Shown here in pieces: positions 34,438 through 46,069 of a stretch of DNA of 61,447 bases (the first letter of the stretch is position 1; every line of letters begins with the position of its first letter). The notes under the pieces were generated by a model, which ran no database searches, had not been told where the DNA came from, and saw only the letters and a program-made list of their open reading frames with translations. The stretch covers positions 1-61,447 of the forward strand of contig JABANN010000149.1 of the NCBI GenBank assembly GCA_013115125.1. The letters are read 5' to 3'. The DNA comes from Perkinsus olseni (lineage: Eukaryota > Perkinsozoa > Perkinsida). The translations under genes were made by a program, and so were the position numbers.

Positions 34438-34508
34438 GCCGGATGGCGGGATTGAACCGCCGACCTAAAGTTTACAAAACTGACGCTCTACCACTAAGCT
34501 AAACCGGC
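34438..34508 (-). tRNA. tRNA-Thr(TGT)-like gene, possibly decaying
   Basis: Reverse strand, 71 nt, no CCA. The acceptor GCCGGTT/ATCCGGC pairs 6 of 7 (one T-T). The D-arm GCTTAGTGGTAGAGC and T-arm GGCGG-TTCAATC-CCGCC are complete. The anticodon loop reads TTTGTAA, giving TGT (Thr), but the lower anticodon stem has two mismatches (TCAGT against ACTTT). It is either a functional gene with a weak stem or a recent pseudogene. Confidence 0.6.
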
Positions 34509-36523
34509 CCGGAGCAAACTCACGCAACACTGTGGTCGCCACGAATCATGGTCCACGATACCTGCATTATCACGATTCTTCGAACATGCAGATGAGGAAT
34601 ATTTGCCTACAAGCTACAAGAACCCTGAGCCAGAAGATGGGATTGAAGCCGCCTCCACCGCTTAGCTCAACAGGTCAAGCCTCTCTGAGCGAACCTTCAC
34701 TATCACGGCCCAAACCAGTCACGGGTGATGCTCGTCGACTCACACGAAGGCGAATAGTGGGGTTCAGCTGTCGGCCTTCACTGCAAGGGGCTGGCTCTCC
34801 AGCACTATGCTGGACTTGCTTTAAAATGGAGCATGGCTCTTCTAGGGCTAGTAACTCGTATCGTTGCTGCAGCTTGTTCGGTAGTGCTGCAAGATAAAAA
34901 TTCTGGCAAGACGTTTTCCCAGCCCGCTGGGACGAGACCGGCGTATGCGCAATGAGCAGTTAGAGCCTGATAACGCGTTTGAACCGCCAACCTTCCTTCC
35001 GCAAAACTAGCGCTCCTCCACTAGATTCAGCTCGCTTAAAATTATTTTATGGTTTACTTAGGCCACTATGAAGCCGGCATTACCACATTTCCGCCAGCTT
35101 ATGGGTGATGCATAACGGCCTCTACGCTACAGGAGTACCAAGTGTAAGATTGGTGCCCCACCTACGCCAATTGAGCTTTCGTGATGGTACTTCTCCCGAG
35201 TGGTGAGCCGAAGATCCGGAACAGGAATGTCACCTTGGGAGCCTCTTCTCCCACTTGCGTGCCTAGCGCAGAGCATGAGCAGTTCTGCCAGGATAGCCCT
35301 GCCAGTGTGCGGAGCTGAGGGCGTCACTCTACGAGTGGAGAGTAGCGGAGACACGATGACACAATTTGCCGTCGTGCCCACTGGGCATTGCCCAGAGAAT
35401 CCCTGGCAGGGATCATTGTAATACATAACAAACCCATGATAGGTTGCCGATACGTTCGAGAGCGGTATCCAAAGTCGATCTCGGCGGTGATCGGGGCGGT
35501 TGTTCCGAGGCGCTGAGCTCGCCGATCGCACTCTGTCCAGCAACCCTACACAAAGCGCTCTGGCTTGAAGCCAGTGGCTACTGAAGTTTCGCTTGGAATC
35601 GTCCCATTACTAGTCACCGCTTAGGCTTCACACTCATATACTCTTGAGTTTCCCTATTTATCAAGTCCCCCGGTGATGTTCAGTCTTCGATTGTATCGGA
35701 GCACCTGACCCAGTCGAGTAGTTCTAGACATGGCGTGTCCACGGAGATTGAACCCGCAGATAGCAGTTCTCCGTGATGAATTATGGCTAATAGTCGCTAA
35801 GCATGACTGTTAGACTCTAACATCCTCTTCGCAGCAGCCACGAGCTTAGATCGAATGCTGCACGAAGCTGGGGGCCACAAACAGGCCCACACTATCGTGC
35901 TTCAATAGAGAGTGGGCATTCAGCGAACTCGGCATACGAAGACCTTTTCGGTAGAATAAGTTGAACCACAGACCAGTGGTCTGAGACCACAGCCGATGTA
36001 TCGAAGCCCATGGATAAGCGACTCTCAACCGAAGAGTAATCTAATCCCGTTGAGACTAGGAGCGCAACCCAGCATTACCAGAGATCCACGTGTCCCCGTT
36101 TAGTGTCAAGCCTAACTGCGCATACAGACGAAAATGCATCCATGCATTAACCGAGCCCACGGGAGAATGGCCCATTAATGAGCTCGTGAGGATCAAGAAG
36201 GAGCCCACGGGATCAGAGCGCATCGCTAGCGGGCGCTGACATGACATAAACCCAGCAATGGTTCTGCCGAGCAGACTTCGGTGTTGAGGAACTGCTATCG
36301 GCTAGGCTCTTGTTCCACAGTAGGCGGTCATCGACAAGCTTCACCAGACCAAGCCCTGAACGAGCGCGACACCTTGCTCATCGTGACGGTTGACCAGAAC
36401 GATATTTCTGAGTTCTCTGATCATCCTCGTAGATTTTCACCCCTGAGCGACCGAGTTCTCGTAGTGCACCCACATTCACGCTTGCGAGCTTAATGCATAT
36501 TCCAAGCAAACGGCCAGAAGTGT
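34509..36523. other. Two-kilobase stretch with no protein gene, carrying tRNA relics
   Basis: No coding frame with family similarity is seen on either strand. It contains the degenerate tRNA at 34964-35036 and a further T-arm-like remnant (read on the minus strand as GCGGGTTCAATCTCCG, about 35735-35755). Confidence 0.4.
34964..35036 (-). pseudogene. Degenerate tRNA
   Basis: Read on the minus strand it keeps a tRNA-like order: D-arm-like CTAGTGGAGGAGC, an anticodon-like loop around TTTTGCGG, variable AAGGTT, and T-arm GGCGGTTCAAACGC, but the T-stem and acceptor no longer pair. Its T-arm half resembles the tRNA-Thr 500 bp away, so it may be a decayed duplicate. Confidence 0.5.
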
Positions 36524-37642
36524 CTACAGAACATGCATCTGACCATCATCGCCGCGAGGCCCCTGTTTCGTGCTCCGGAGGACACTGAGGAACTGTCTCA
36601 GTCGCTTTCGAGCCTCTTCCGCCCGCACTTCCTTCATGGCTTCCACCATGGCCGTGGATTTCCCCAATCCAGACAATGGCCTGAATGAGGCCGCGATCGA
36701 ACCTCCAACGCGCGGCCGCCAACCCCAGTGGGGTTACCCCACTCTTTTCCAAATTTGGAGCGCAGAGCATTTATTAACATAGCCTTGGGAGAGAGCTCTC
36801 CAAGCCTCACTTCGCGGACTCGCAGGGCGACACCATGATCGAACAGAAGGGAGTCCCGGTTGGGATTGTGAGATATGAGCAGGAATCTTCCCGTGTCAGG
36901 TTGTAGAAGTTTGGGAATCTCCTTCAACATCGCCACTCCGGCGTCACTCGTGCCCGAGCACATCAAAGCATCCAATGTGCCTTTCTCAATGATCAGATCG
37001 AATCGTCTTCCTGCAGGAGACTTCAACGCTGGGGAACATGACGAGAGACGGTGCGATGACCTCGGAAGGAAGAGCCCATTTTAGTCGCGTCAACACATCG
37101 CCACTCGAGTCGAGCCCCCAGGTCAGCGTCACCGTTATCGGCATAGTGCCTGGACGGATATAAAACTCACGAGAAGTTATTGGCGAAGGTGAAGGTTGGA
37201 CTTCCTGAGTCCTTCGATGACAGCCTTGGACAGGTCTATGCAGCAAACGTGTCGGAAGCCGTGATGTTTCACCAGTTGCTCTGGCAGTCGAGAATTACCA
37301 CATCCGACCATCAGCACCTACAAGTGGACGAAGCCTAGCTGCCGATTCTGACTACTATCATATGACGTCATGTATGGCATCAGATGGTGGCAGGAACTTG
37401 ACGATCTCTGCATATTCCATGTACCAATCGAAGAACCTCAAAGGCCTGCACACAGGTAGATCTCCTCCGCGACCCCACTCGAAAGTTGAGGGAATTGTTG
37501 AGGAGCGAGGAGATCGCAGATGCAGAGTTTGTTATCACTTGGCGCGTCCTTGGTCGCCAACTTGTTTCTCGAATCGGTCGTCCCAGTACTCGGCCTTCGC
37601 ATAGCGGTCTCCATGAGGGGTCAAAGTATGCGTCGGGTCCAT
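36524..37642 (-). CDS. METTL13-like SAM-dependent methyltransferase
   Basis: Exons in order: MDPTHTLTPHGDRYAKAEYW with DDRFEK (start 37642), PLRFFDWYMEYAEIVKFLPP (about 37430), VLMVGCGNSRLPEQLVKHHG (about 37310), then FDLIIEKGTLDALMCSGTSD (about 36990), and LLQPDTGRFLLISHNPNRDS. A basic helix EVRAEEARKRLRQFLSVLR precedes TAG 36524-36526. Motif I (VGCGNS), the upstream FDWYxxY and the FDxIIEKGTLDA block are diagnostic of the METTL13/EEF1A-lysine-methyltransferase group of seven-beta-strand enzymes. The length fits a single-domain member. The intron near 36680-36736 carries a tRNA-like B box. The last junction is not fully settled. Confidence 0.78.
36678..36736 (-). repeat. METTL13-like intron with tRNA-like B box
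   Basis: The proposed intron runs gtaacc...cattcag on the minus strand and includes GGAGGTTCGATCGCGGCC, with the GGTTCGA core, 20 nt before the acceptor. The exact phase of this junction is uncertain. Confidence 0.4.
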
Positions 37643-37866
37643 CAACCAATGAACGACGATCGCTGCGGAGAGCATGCGACCAAATCGGATACACCACAAA
37701 GGACATCACGCTCGAGCAGAAACGTTGGTCAAATCGTTGACTCAACAACGAATCACCCGTATGGCTTCCCTCGTAATACTCAACTCGATGTCGTCTACCG
37801 CTACACGTGCATCCGATGCATTTTCAGAAATATTATTAGTAATAACAAACAGGGCAAAGGACAAAC

Positions 37867-37907
37867 AACATTTTAGAGACTTCATTCAGTGAAGTCTCTA
37901 AAATGTT
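37867..37907. repeat. Perfect 18-bp hairpin (AACATTTTAGAGACTTCA)
   Basis: AACATTTTAGAGACTTCA, loop TTCAG, then its exact reverse complement. A third half-copy, TGAAGTCTCTAAAAT, lies at 38018-38032. Together they bracket the 37968-38000 hairpin, a layout like a small foldback element with A/T-rich ends. Confidence 0.7.
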
Positions 37908-37967
37908 CAATGAACTTAGTTATTTTCCTGAGTATCAATTAACAGCGCTTAGTATGTTCCATAGCCT

Positions 37968-38000
37968 GTCCTATCGGTAATAATTTATTACCGCCAGGAC
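37968..38000. repeat. Second foldback, 16-bp arms with two mismatches
   Basis: GTCCTATCGGTAATAA pairs with TTATTACCGCCAGGAC across a near-zero loop. It sits between two copies of the TGAAGTCTCTAAAAT sequence. Confidence 0.55.
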
Positions 38001-38426
38001 ATTTATTACTCAGGCAATGAAGTCTCTAAAATTTTGTTTCTCCGCTGTCGAGTGTACCAAGCAGAAATATTTCTCCGAAGAATACGGCGAGTACAGACTT
38101 CAAGAAGGCAGAACGGAAGATGCAACATAGAGCCGGGCCCGCTTATGAAGTGACTGAGAACGCATACTACACTCGTCACAGACTCTCTTCTCATAGACTC
38201 TTGCGATAACGTTGACTAGTAAAAAATGGCCACTGCCCGGCCCGGGCAAAACACGCGTGCACGCTACTCGCACGCGAACACATCGAGTGTAAAAGAAGAC
38301 AGAGTTATTATATCATGTCACCACCGTCGTACAACCGATGCCCACGAAAGATCATCCATAACACAGTGCTGATCATTGATTAGCTCTGACAGTCAAGAAA
38401 GGTCGATAGAGGTTATGCCAATCAAG

Positions 38427-39867
38427 TTAATGATACATACAAGAATGCCAATAACTAGAGTTCCAATGAACGAGAGCGGACTCCATAAGATGAAAGACAA
38501 AATATTCAGCGCGCGGACGGGATGGCCTCGAGGCACACTCTTCTCGATCATTGCTGTACGCTGGGGGCGTAACACCCCTGGAATACGTCAGCCGGGCGAG
38601 CATCGATATAGCAACGATGCTCACAATCATATGGGACAGGGCCCACAAAACGTGTGGCCCTTGATAATGCAGGGGGCTATACCGAGCCTCCCAAGACCGA
38701 GTGATGTGAACTAATGCTGCCGCACAGGCGCAAGCTGAGACACCGGCGAGAATTTTGCGGATCCCGCTCCCAATCAAACGCGCGCTCGAATCTTCCTGCC
38801 GCGAGAAAAGAGCAAAGAGACGACCGACTAAATTAGGGAAGATTGATACAACACACGCCGTGGCAAAAAAACCAGTGACGCAGGTGGCTAGCGTTGAGGG
38901 CAATATCGAGAGGATCATAACCCTCAATACGAATGGGATGCCGCTCGAGTTGGCGGCATTGGCTCTGCATAATGTCATCACACTCTTACCGAAGTTAGTA
39001 TACAGTAGCTTCCATGGAGTTCCCGGATATGATTGAGGAGAGCGTCAAGCCGATCAGATAATAATGAACACTCAAGATAGATTGTCCGCTGCGATAGAGA
39101 GGTCTGTCTCTTTGTTTGCAGCCTTCACATACAGGATGGAACCGCCAAATAACATACCACGAGTCGATAATAGAGAAAACGGCATCGATGAGTACAGCGG
39201 GAGTAGAATCCTCCAACAGATCATGACCAACCCAGAATACAATCGACGTGGTGAAGTAAAAAGCAGCAAATTCGATGCTGCGTAGGGCCCAAGTCTCAAC
39301 TTTATCAATCCCATGTTGCTTCACGAAGACGGCAAGTTCAAACATACACCACAGACGGGACTCCAAGGAATCGTCCCACATCGACACGAAGCTCTTCGAG
39401 CAAGCGAGGTACTCGGGTATGGCCTGAATACAAGTAGCCTTCTCACGAGGATCGTCTTGCGGTATACAACAACGATCAAAGAACACTCGAGAGGGGATTG
39501 AACGACGTCTCCATCGTAAGCAAGATAACAAAATGGTACACGATATGATGACACACGAAAATATACGGGCTTGACAGAAATGGCGAAGAAGCCAGCAGCC
39601 CAGTAAAGAGAGCATGACCGCCCTCTCCGTGTTGTAGCGTATAGCGAGTGCAGCAATCTTCAAGAGACTGCTTGTCTCCCAAGCATGACTCAGGAATAGA
39701 TCATAGTGTTCAGTCACCGTAGCCTTCCTGCTCAGAGTATCCCATACTTGAACACCAGACGTCGTCCAAGGCCATTCCCACAGGAGCTCTCCTAAACCAA
39801 CTGCGCGGAATCTGGTTATCGGCCTCCCGAGCAGGTCATCCGAGTCAGAGGACTCTAAGCTGCTCAT
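38427..39867 (-). pseudogene. TIR-like multi-pass membrane protein, copy A (frame disrupted)
   Basis: The copy begins MSSLESSDSDDLLG and has the family's LLWEWPW, EHYDLFLSHAWETSSLLKI, FFDRCCIPQDDPREKA and SRLWCMFELAVFVKQHG blocks plus the downstream helices, with C-terminal segment GIPFVLRVMILSILPSTL. Reading frame changes at least twice between about 39100 and 38980 relative to the intact copy C, so no single frame covers the whole protein. An upstream Met at 40032 would extend the N-terminus, but alignment with copy B favours 39867. High identity to copy B in the first 200 codons indicates recent duplication or gene conversion. Confidence 0.7.
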
Positions 39868-40522
39868 CGACTCTGCGTCGGTCAGATCCGAGGAGTTGTC
39901 GATAAATCTCGATAGAGCGAACATTCCTGAGGGAAGCCGATCAAGATCAACGCTTAGTAGGTATACTACAACACAACTCAATGGCTCGGGTAATGAGTCA
40001 ATGAAGCATGTCCTGAAGCAGAGATGAGACAATTATGAGACGAAGACCATCAACCTGGAGGGTCATAGTGATGCAAAGGAGCATAAAGGGTCACGAGTGA
40101 CCGCACGAATTCCGCAATTTGTGCGAACAGGCACAAGTCCGAAGCACCTCCACGGCCCGTGGTCCACGAGCCTCGAGACATATTGTAGTAACATTGCATG
40201 GGTTCTTTTTACATGTCTAAACTCCAGCCCGGAAGTCACACGGGACGGCTGCTGTTCACAGGGCAACTGCTGAGTCATCACTATTGACCACGCCCATTAT
40301 GTCGGTTGCGGCACTTCTCGAGCCCTCCACGGGACTAAACACGAAGCGACGCTTCATGCTTGCTCGAACTGAGGGTAAGAGGGTTCTCAATTCCTCAAAC
40401 ACACTCAGGAGCTGAGGGGCCGGTAGGCAACTGCTAATGAGGCGGTTTCTCGCTGGGGAAACTTCCGGGGAAGCGACCATTAGTCCTAACCAAATTTACA
40501 TGCAGCCATTGGAGCCTCTCTT

Positions 40523-41200
40523 GAACAGGTCTATGCAACAGACGTGTCGGAAGCCGTGGCGTTTCACCAGTTGCTCCGGCAGTCGAGAATTACCGCATCC
40601 GACCATCAGCACCTACCAGTGGACGAAGCCTAACTGCCGATTCTGACTACTATCGTATGACGTCATGTATGGCATCAGCTGATGGCGGGAACTTGACGAT
40701 CTCTGCATACTCCATGTACCAATCGAAGAACCTCAAAGGCCTGCACACGAGAAATAGTCCTCCTCCGCGACCCCACTTAGAAGTCGAGAATGCGCAAACA
40801 ATTTCAATGGCCCCGCAATGGTCCGAGTGCACCATCATTTGCCGCTGCCTTCACCATAACCTTCTCTCTCGAAACGGTCACCTCATGGTTCCTTATTCAT
40901 GTAGAGAATCATTCGTCGGGACCATCGGGGAGTAGAAGGCCACCACTGCGAAGAGTATGCTCTTCCCGCCAGCGGATTTAACCACTGCACTGAATCAGGT
41001 ACACCACAGCGTGGGACATCATGCACGAGCAGCCATGTTGGTGTCAGACAGTAATGACGAATCGCTTGTATCACTCCTCGATCCATCGGTCTGCCGTCCC
41101 AACCCTCTCCCTTTGCTCCGAGATGTGCATCTGCAGCATTTTCAAAAGCGAAATGGAGATTGCTCCCGACAAGTGGGCCATCGGACATAGTGGTCGCTGC
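40523..41200 (-). pseudogene. Truncated duplicate of the METTL13-like gene
   Basis: It is highly similar to 37230-37700. The exons RFFDWYMEYAEIVKFPPSAD and VLMVGCGNSRLPEQLVKRHG are kept, but the match stops inside the third exon near 40523. The first exon has lost its YWDDRF block, and no second half of the methyltransferase follows. It is therefore a dead fragment carried by a block duplication with the TIR-like gene. Confidence 0.75.
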
Positions 41201-41315
41201 ACATTCTGATCAAGTAACCCGAGTCACCGCTCGCACGGCTTACGCAATGAAGAGTGTGCCTAGCACCAGTATAGCTCCACCGAACATTGCGGGTATGGAC
41301 TTCGAGTAGTCAGTA

Positions 41316-41861
41316 CTAAAACAAACGTATGCACACGCGGAGGACTTGGTGGCAACGTTTACACCTTATGTTGCAGTTTATCGATCGGAACCTGGATTGT
41401 GTTCCCGTGATGGCGATGATGGGTGTTACTGCGACAACCCATGCCGCAGCGGGCCTTAGCAGCGCAACCTGATACGAAGAGTCCCAAGCGAATAGTCCCA
41501 GAGAAAACGACACTGATCTACATACGCCAGTGACATCTCCAGTCTCACAAGATTCACACTTGGGTGCCCTGAACGAGGGATCGAAGGGTCCATCGTCTCG
41601 TGACCGTTCATCCGCACTCGCAACGTCATAGACATCCGGATGTCTGTGACGGTGAGCCCCAAAACTAGTCGGCTGACCGAGCTGGTAATGGTGGTGAAGT
41701 AGAGGTTGCTGACAAAGAATCACATTCGGAAATGAAAGTGAAGACCTCCACGGGAGTAGCTTGCGTCTCACCGTTCCAACGCTGACAGCTGGGCACTGTG
41801 CTCCCGACAAGCTCGCATCCGCTAGATTATGAGGACAACTGGTCAAAGTATGGCCGACCAT
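41316..41861 (-). CDS. Hypothetical 181-aa protein with one hydrophobic segment
   Basis: An open frame starting MVGHTLTSCPHNLADASL, His/Pro-rich in the middle (HRHRHPDVYD). A CxxC pair, KCESCETGD, comes before a hydrophobic stretch (AAAWVVAVTPIIAITG) and a second CKRC near the end. The CxxC-hydrophobic-CxxC plan loosely recalls LITAF-type zinc-membrane domains, but spacing is too long for a confident call. It sits between the truncated methyltransferase and TIR-like copy B. It may be a chance frame. Confidence 0.3.
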   Translation of the reverse strand: MVGHTLTSCPHNLADASLSGAQCPAVSVGTVRRKLLPWRSSLSFPNVILCQQPLLHHHYQLGQPTSFGAHRHRHPDVYDVASADERSRDDGPFDPSFRAPKCESCETGDVTGVCRSVSFSLGLFAWDSSYQVALLRPAAAWVVAVTPIIAITGTQSRFRSINCNIRCKRCHQVLRVCIRLF

Positions 41862-42351
41862 GAAACATCAAATAACAAGGCTGCTGAACTACTGGAGTCT
41901 ACAGTATGTCATTTGGAAATTCATTCGGCGCAAAAGGCATGCCATTGAGGGTTTGCTCCAAGCTGGGGCCCCTAGCCCGGGAAAGACTCTTCTCCAGCTA
42001 ACGCTTCGACGAAGTGGTATCTTATGCGCCGTTGTTTTATAGCCATGGGTGTAACGCAACGCAAGATTGACCACATAAGGGAAGACTCCGATCCAGCAGC
42101 ATTCGTTGCTATTGTTCCATCTGTGGAGTTTGCCTGCTTCATAATAGGATTAGGAACTAGCAGCGTGGATCCGTCCCGTCACTGGCACGAGGCACTTGCC
42201 CCACCGCGGCAAACTCCCAGAGGGGGCAGATAAGGCCAAGAAGGAGGTTGCAATGCCGCCTTCCCGGCGAAAAAGTAATGGCAGCCAACGAGAATACAGC
42301 TTGCTGAAATCTGCAGTACATAACATTGTTCTGAGGCTGTTCAAAGTCAGA

Positions 42352-43647
42352 TTACTCTCTTTGCCCCTTGTGATACGTGAGTCGTGTGAGCATCGATATG
42401 ATAACAATACTAACAATGATTTGGGAGAATGCCAGCGGAATATGCAGACCATCATAATGGTGAAGATTACACCGAAATTCTCTCGACCGGGCGAAGTGAA
42501 CAAGAACCGTCGAGCATATGCGAGCAAGTACACTAGCATAGACTTCTAGTTTCCAGCTCTCGGCCAGGTGACGAGAGGCATCTGGACTGCCCACGAAAAG
42601 AGCAAATACGCTACCCACTAGGCGAGGATGTGCCGCTACAATGACCGCCGTTGCGAAGCATCCAGTAACACAGGTAGCTAGCGTAGAAGGTAGAGTCGAG
42701 AGAACCACTACCCTCAATAGAAATGGGACTCCACTGAGGTTGCATGCTGGGGCCCTCGACAAAGGCATCACGCTGTCATCAAAGTCACGATAGCTGCCAT
42801 GGAGGTGACGAATATGTGCGAGGAGAGCATCTCGATCAGACGATAACGAACATTTCAGCTTCTCCGCTCTCATAGATATGCCTGCATCTGTAATGCCTCC
42901 ACATACAGGATGGTATCGGCCAATAACAAACGATGCATTGAGAATTGAGAAAACGGCGTCGATGAGTAGAGCGGGAGTAGAATCATCCAGCAGATCATGA
43001 CCAACCCAGAATACAATCGATGTGGTGAAGTAAAAAGCAGCAAGTTAGATGCTGCGTAGGGCCCAAATCTCAACTTTATCAATCCCATGTTGCTTCACGA
43101 AGACGGCAAGCTCAAACATGCACCACAGACGGGACTCCAAGGCATCGTCCCACATCGACACAAACCTCTTCGAGCAAGCGAGGTACTCGGGTATGGCCTC
43201 GATGCACTTGGCCTTCTCACGAGGATCGTCTTGCGGTATACAACAACGATCAAAGAACATTCGAGAGGGGCTTGAACGACGTCCCCATCGTAAGCAAAAT
43301 AACAAAATGGTACACGATATGGTGATACACGAAAAAATTCGGGCTTGACAGAAATGGCGAAGAAGCCAGCAGCCCAGTAACGAGAGCATGACCGCCCTCT
43401 CCGTGTTGTAGCGTATAGCGAGTGCAGCAATCTTCAAGAGACTGCTTGTTCCCCAAGCATGACTCAGGAATAGATCGAAGTGTTCAGTCAGCGTAACCTT
43501 CATGCTTAGAGGGTCCCATACTTGAGAAGCAACATCGAAGAAACTCCAGGGCCATTCCCACAGGAGCTGTCCCAGTTCAATCGCACGAGCTCCGCTCATG
43601 GGTGCCATCGACTGGCTGCTCGGGACGGAGGACTCCAGCGTGCTCAT
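42352..43647 (-). pseudogene. TIR-like multi-pass membrane protein, copy B (one in-frame stop)
   Basis: The frame from 43647 to 42352 (432 codons) is complete except for one TAA at about 43045. There the codon for Glu in the conserved IEFAAFYF (copies A and C) is changed. Blocks present: LLWEWPWSFFD, EHFDLFLSHAWGTSSLLKI, FFDRCCIPQDDPREKAKC, SRLWCMFELAVF, then after the stop LAAFYFTTSIVFWVGHDLL and GVPFLLRVVVLSTLPSTL. It is either a very young pseudogene, an allele or sequencing error, or a gene read with stop suppression. Without the stop it would equal copy C in plan. Confidence 0.7.
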
Positions 43648-45399
43648 CGACGGGTCCGCTTGCAGTGGAGGAACTGAACACTACTTGGGTAAGACCAATG
43701 GAGCCTGAATTCCGGCCCGTAACACAACTCATAGACAAAACAGCGAAGCATTATAAACTTATAAGCCCAGGAAGACGATGATGAGCCGGAAGTCCCGAGA
43801 ACGTCAACATGCAGAACCCTGGTTATAGGAAGTAGCATACAGTGTCACTGCCAGTGATAACGAGATGGCAAGTCTGAGACCGAGACGAGTGGTACTGTGC
43901 CTCTGGCTAACTCAACTTTATCATATATTTCTCTCTTTCTCATCGAATATCGACCGGCAATCCGCCACGAGCAGATTATCCACTTTCGTTTGCTTGTTCA
44001 TTCATGTCGCGTCCAGCAAGATTCCGACTCAGATCACCTGAGTCAGGTGTACAAGATTCCATCCTCACCCAGGCCCATCCTCGGCCCAGAATTCCTCCAA
44101 GCCTTGAAGCAAGCAGCCTCCTCGAGCCGCATCACTTCCGTGGCCTCCACGATCACCTTTGGCCTCACAGCTGGAGGCGATACCGCGAGAAATACCTGAT
44201 CCGACTTGACAGCGGACAGTTGCTTGGGTGAAAGGATGGTGAACACCCTCGCTTTACACCCTCGCTTTTCCGGTGGAAGACCGATACTCCCACCTGCAAT
44301 TAGCGCTACTCATCCTTCCGTGATGGACTCCGGTTAACCCATCCATCACTACAATGTCGACCCCTCCGTAATGATCATTATGTGCATCATACCATCCGAG
44401 AAGAACAGCGCAAATTCTCCAGGACTACTCGTAGCAGTACCAGTGATCCAACTCGATCTCCAACTTCAACCGAATCCACGTAGCAGCAGTGATCAGTCCC
44501 ACCCTTGACGCGTCCACTCACTCCATAGAAGCAGGGGTGCGGCACCAGCCAGGAGCGGCCATGGCAGTGGACTAACTTTGAGGAAGTCCTTACATGCAAC
44601 TTACGACGACACATTAACGAAAACTGAATGACAACACGAGCCTTCAACAAGTGACACGAGGAAGCCAGTATCGAATGTTACGAAGGCTAAACTAGTGATA
44701 ATTATTAGACGTGAGCAACCGCTGCCGTCTCGCTCAGCTCTCCATCTTCTCCCGCTCTTCTTTAGTAGCCGGCCTTGTTATTGGGTGCAGCATACTCTGA
44801 AATGGCAAGAGTCACTGATCCGATCTCCGTGGCCTCTGATGTTGGACACCGCCCAGCGGACGCCTCTTCCCTCGCCATTATCGCCCACTCACCATGAGGC
44901 AATTATATCTGACCCTGACGATCGGTTCATTCTCACATATAGCTATATAAGCCAACCTAGACTGATGCCCCACATGCGATGCCATCGTATCCCTACGCAG
45001 ATGATGCTGCTGCTGCTGAAGGCAAGGCGGACGATGTTTCCACTACCTGTGGATCGTGGTAGCCCACTCGTAGCGACCCATTTCAGCATGACCAGTACCA
45101 GGGTAGCGCATCTGCAGGCAGCAGCAGATTATGCGGAAGTAGTGATTACATCGCCCTATTACATGAAGATGGTCTAGCTGAGCGTGTATGTTGAAGCCTT
45201 CGTAGACTTGAGACATTCTATCGAGATCCCAACAACAGGAAGAACACAGAGCTGAGTACAGAATGCTCCGCGAAGCGATAACCTCCCTCCCCTCAACCTG
45301 CGTGGACTGAACACAACGCTCACCCCGAAATATGTCATCCTCTTTATACAGGCCCTCTAGTATTTACGGCGCTCTACTGATGTGCCTCCTCTTCAGCAA
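43648..45399. other. Stretch with no secure gene
   Basis: Both strands of 44040-44240 are open and look mildly coding (minus: SPKQLSAVKSDQVFLAV; plus: PILGPEFLQALKQAASSS), so one may be an exon. The 160-codon plus frame at 44695-45177 has no domain. Nothing else recognised. Confidence 0.3.
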
Positions 45400-46069
45400 A
45401 TATTAGACGTCGTCGGTTTCCGACTAATTACAACCCTCACAGGACCTTCGGTGTGAGCCCCAGCTTCTGATGATGTGCACGCAGCTGCGATACCTGACAA
45501 CCCATAGAATGCCTGCTACTGCCAGCCGAATAGCCATGCTCTTCACCTCTGCCTGTGACAAAAGATTATTGTAACAGCCGGGACAGATGGTCTTGACGCC
45601 TTTGCTGGTAGTGAATGAACCCTAACAACAAACATCAAATAAGTGAGACTGAGAAATCCCCTAAGACTGCAAGGGCCTCGTCTGCTTGTGACCCTCATGC
45701 TACCTTCGCTTGGCACTGCCTCACCCTGTCACATCGGAAGCACATGTAACTGAATTCACATCAAAATGGCTGCAGGCGAAAAGCCTACGAGAAATCCTCC
45801 ACAGACGACTGCCACGGATGAAGTTTTATTACTGTAGGAGTCGCTCCGACTTCTTCAACCTCAAATTCTGTTTGGTGGCCTCTTCGTCATACTCAAAGTG
45901 CGGCTGGGGATCGAACCTGCGCGATGTGAGCGTGATGATCCCTCGGCGAGGAGACGCTGCACGTTTACTTCTTCAGTAACTTGGCAGCACGGTTCTTCTC
46001 TCTGTTTGTCTTGGCTGTATGCAGAACCTCTACCAACTGACGCTTCGACAAGGAGGTATCTTTGACCAT
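45400..46069 (-). CDS. Small basic protein gene, uncharacterised (tentative exons)
   Basis: The start MVKDTSLSKRQLVEVLHTAK, then TNREKNRAAKLLK at 46069, is strongly basic and helix-like. A further minus-strand segment with a CxxC, SKGVKTICPGCYNNLLSQAE, then MAIRLAVAGILWVV, lies near 45560. Between them an intron-like stretch carries a tRNA-like B box in gene sense (GCAGGTTCGATCCCCAGC, 45900-45925). A degenerate version of the first exon's start region recurs at about 41985-42050 beside TIR-like copy B, suggesting this gene belonged to the duplicated block. Exon joins are unproven. Confidence 0.3.

Noticed and set aside
41316-41861. LITAF-domain assignment
   Set aside because: Two CxxC pairs flank a hydrophobic segment, but spacing is too long and the flanking consensus is missing.
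44695-45177. 160-codon plus-strand frame
   Set aside because: Open but of mixed composition with no family similarity; could not be supported as a gene.
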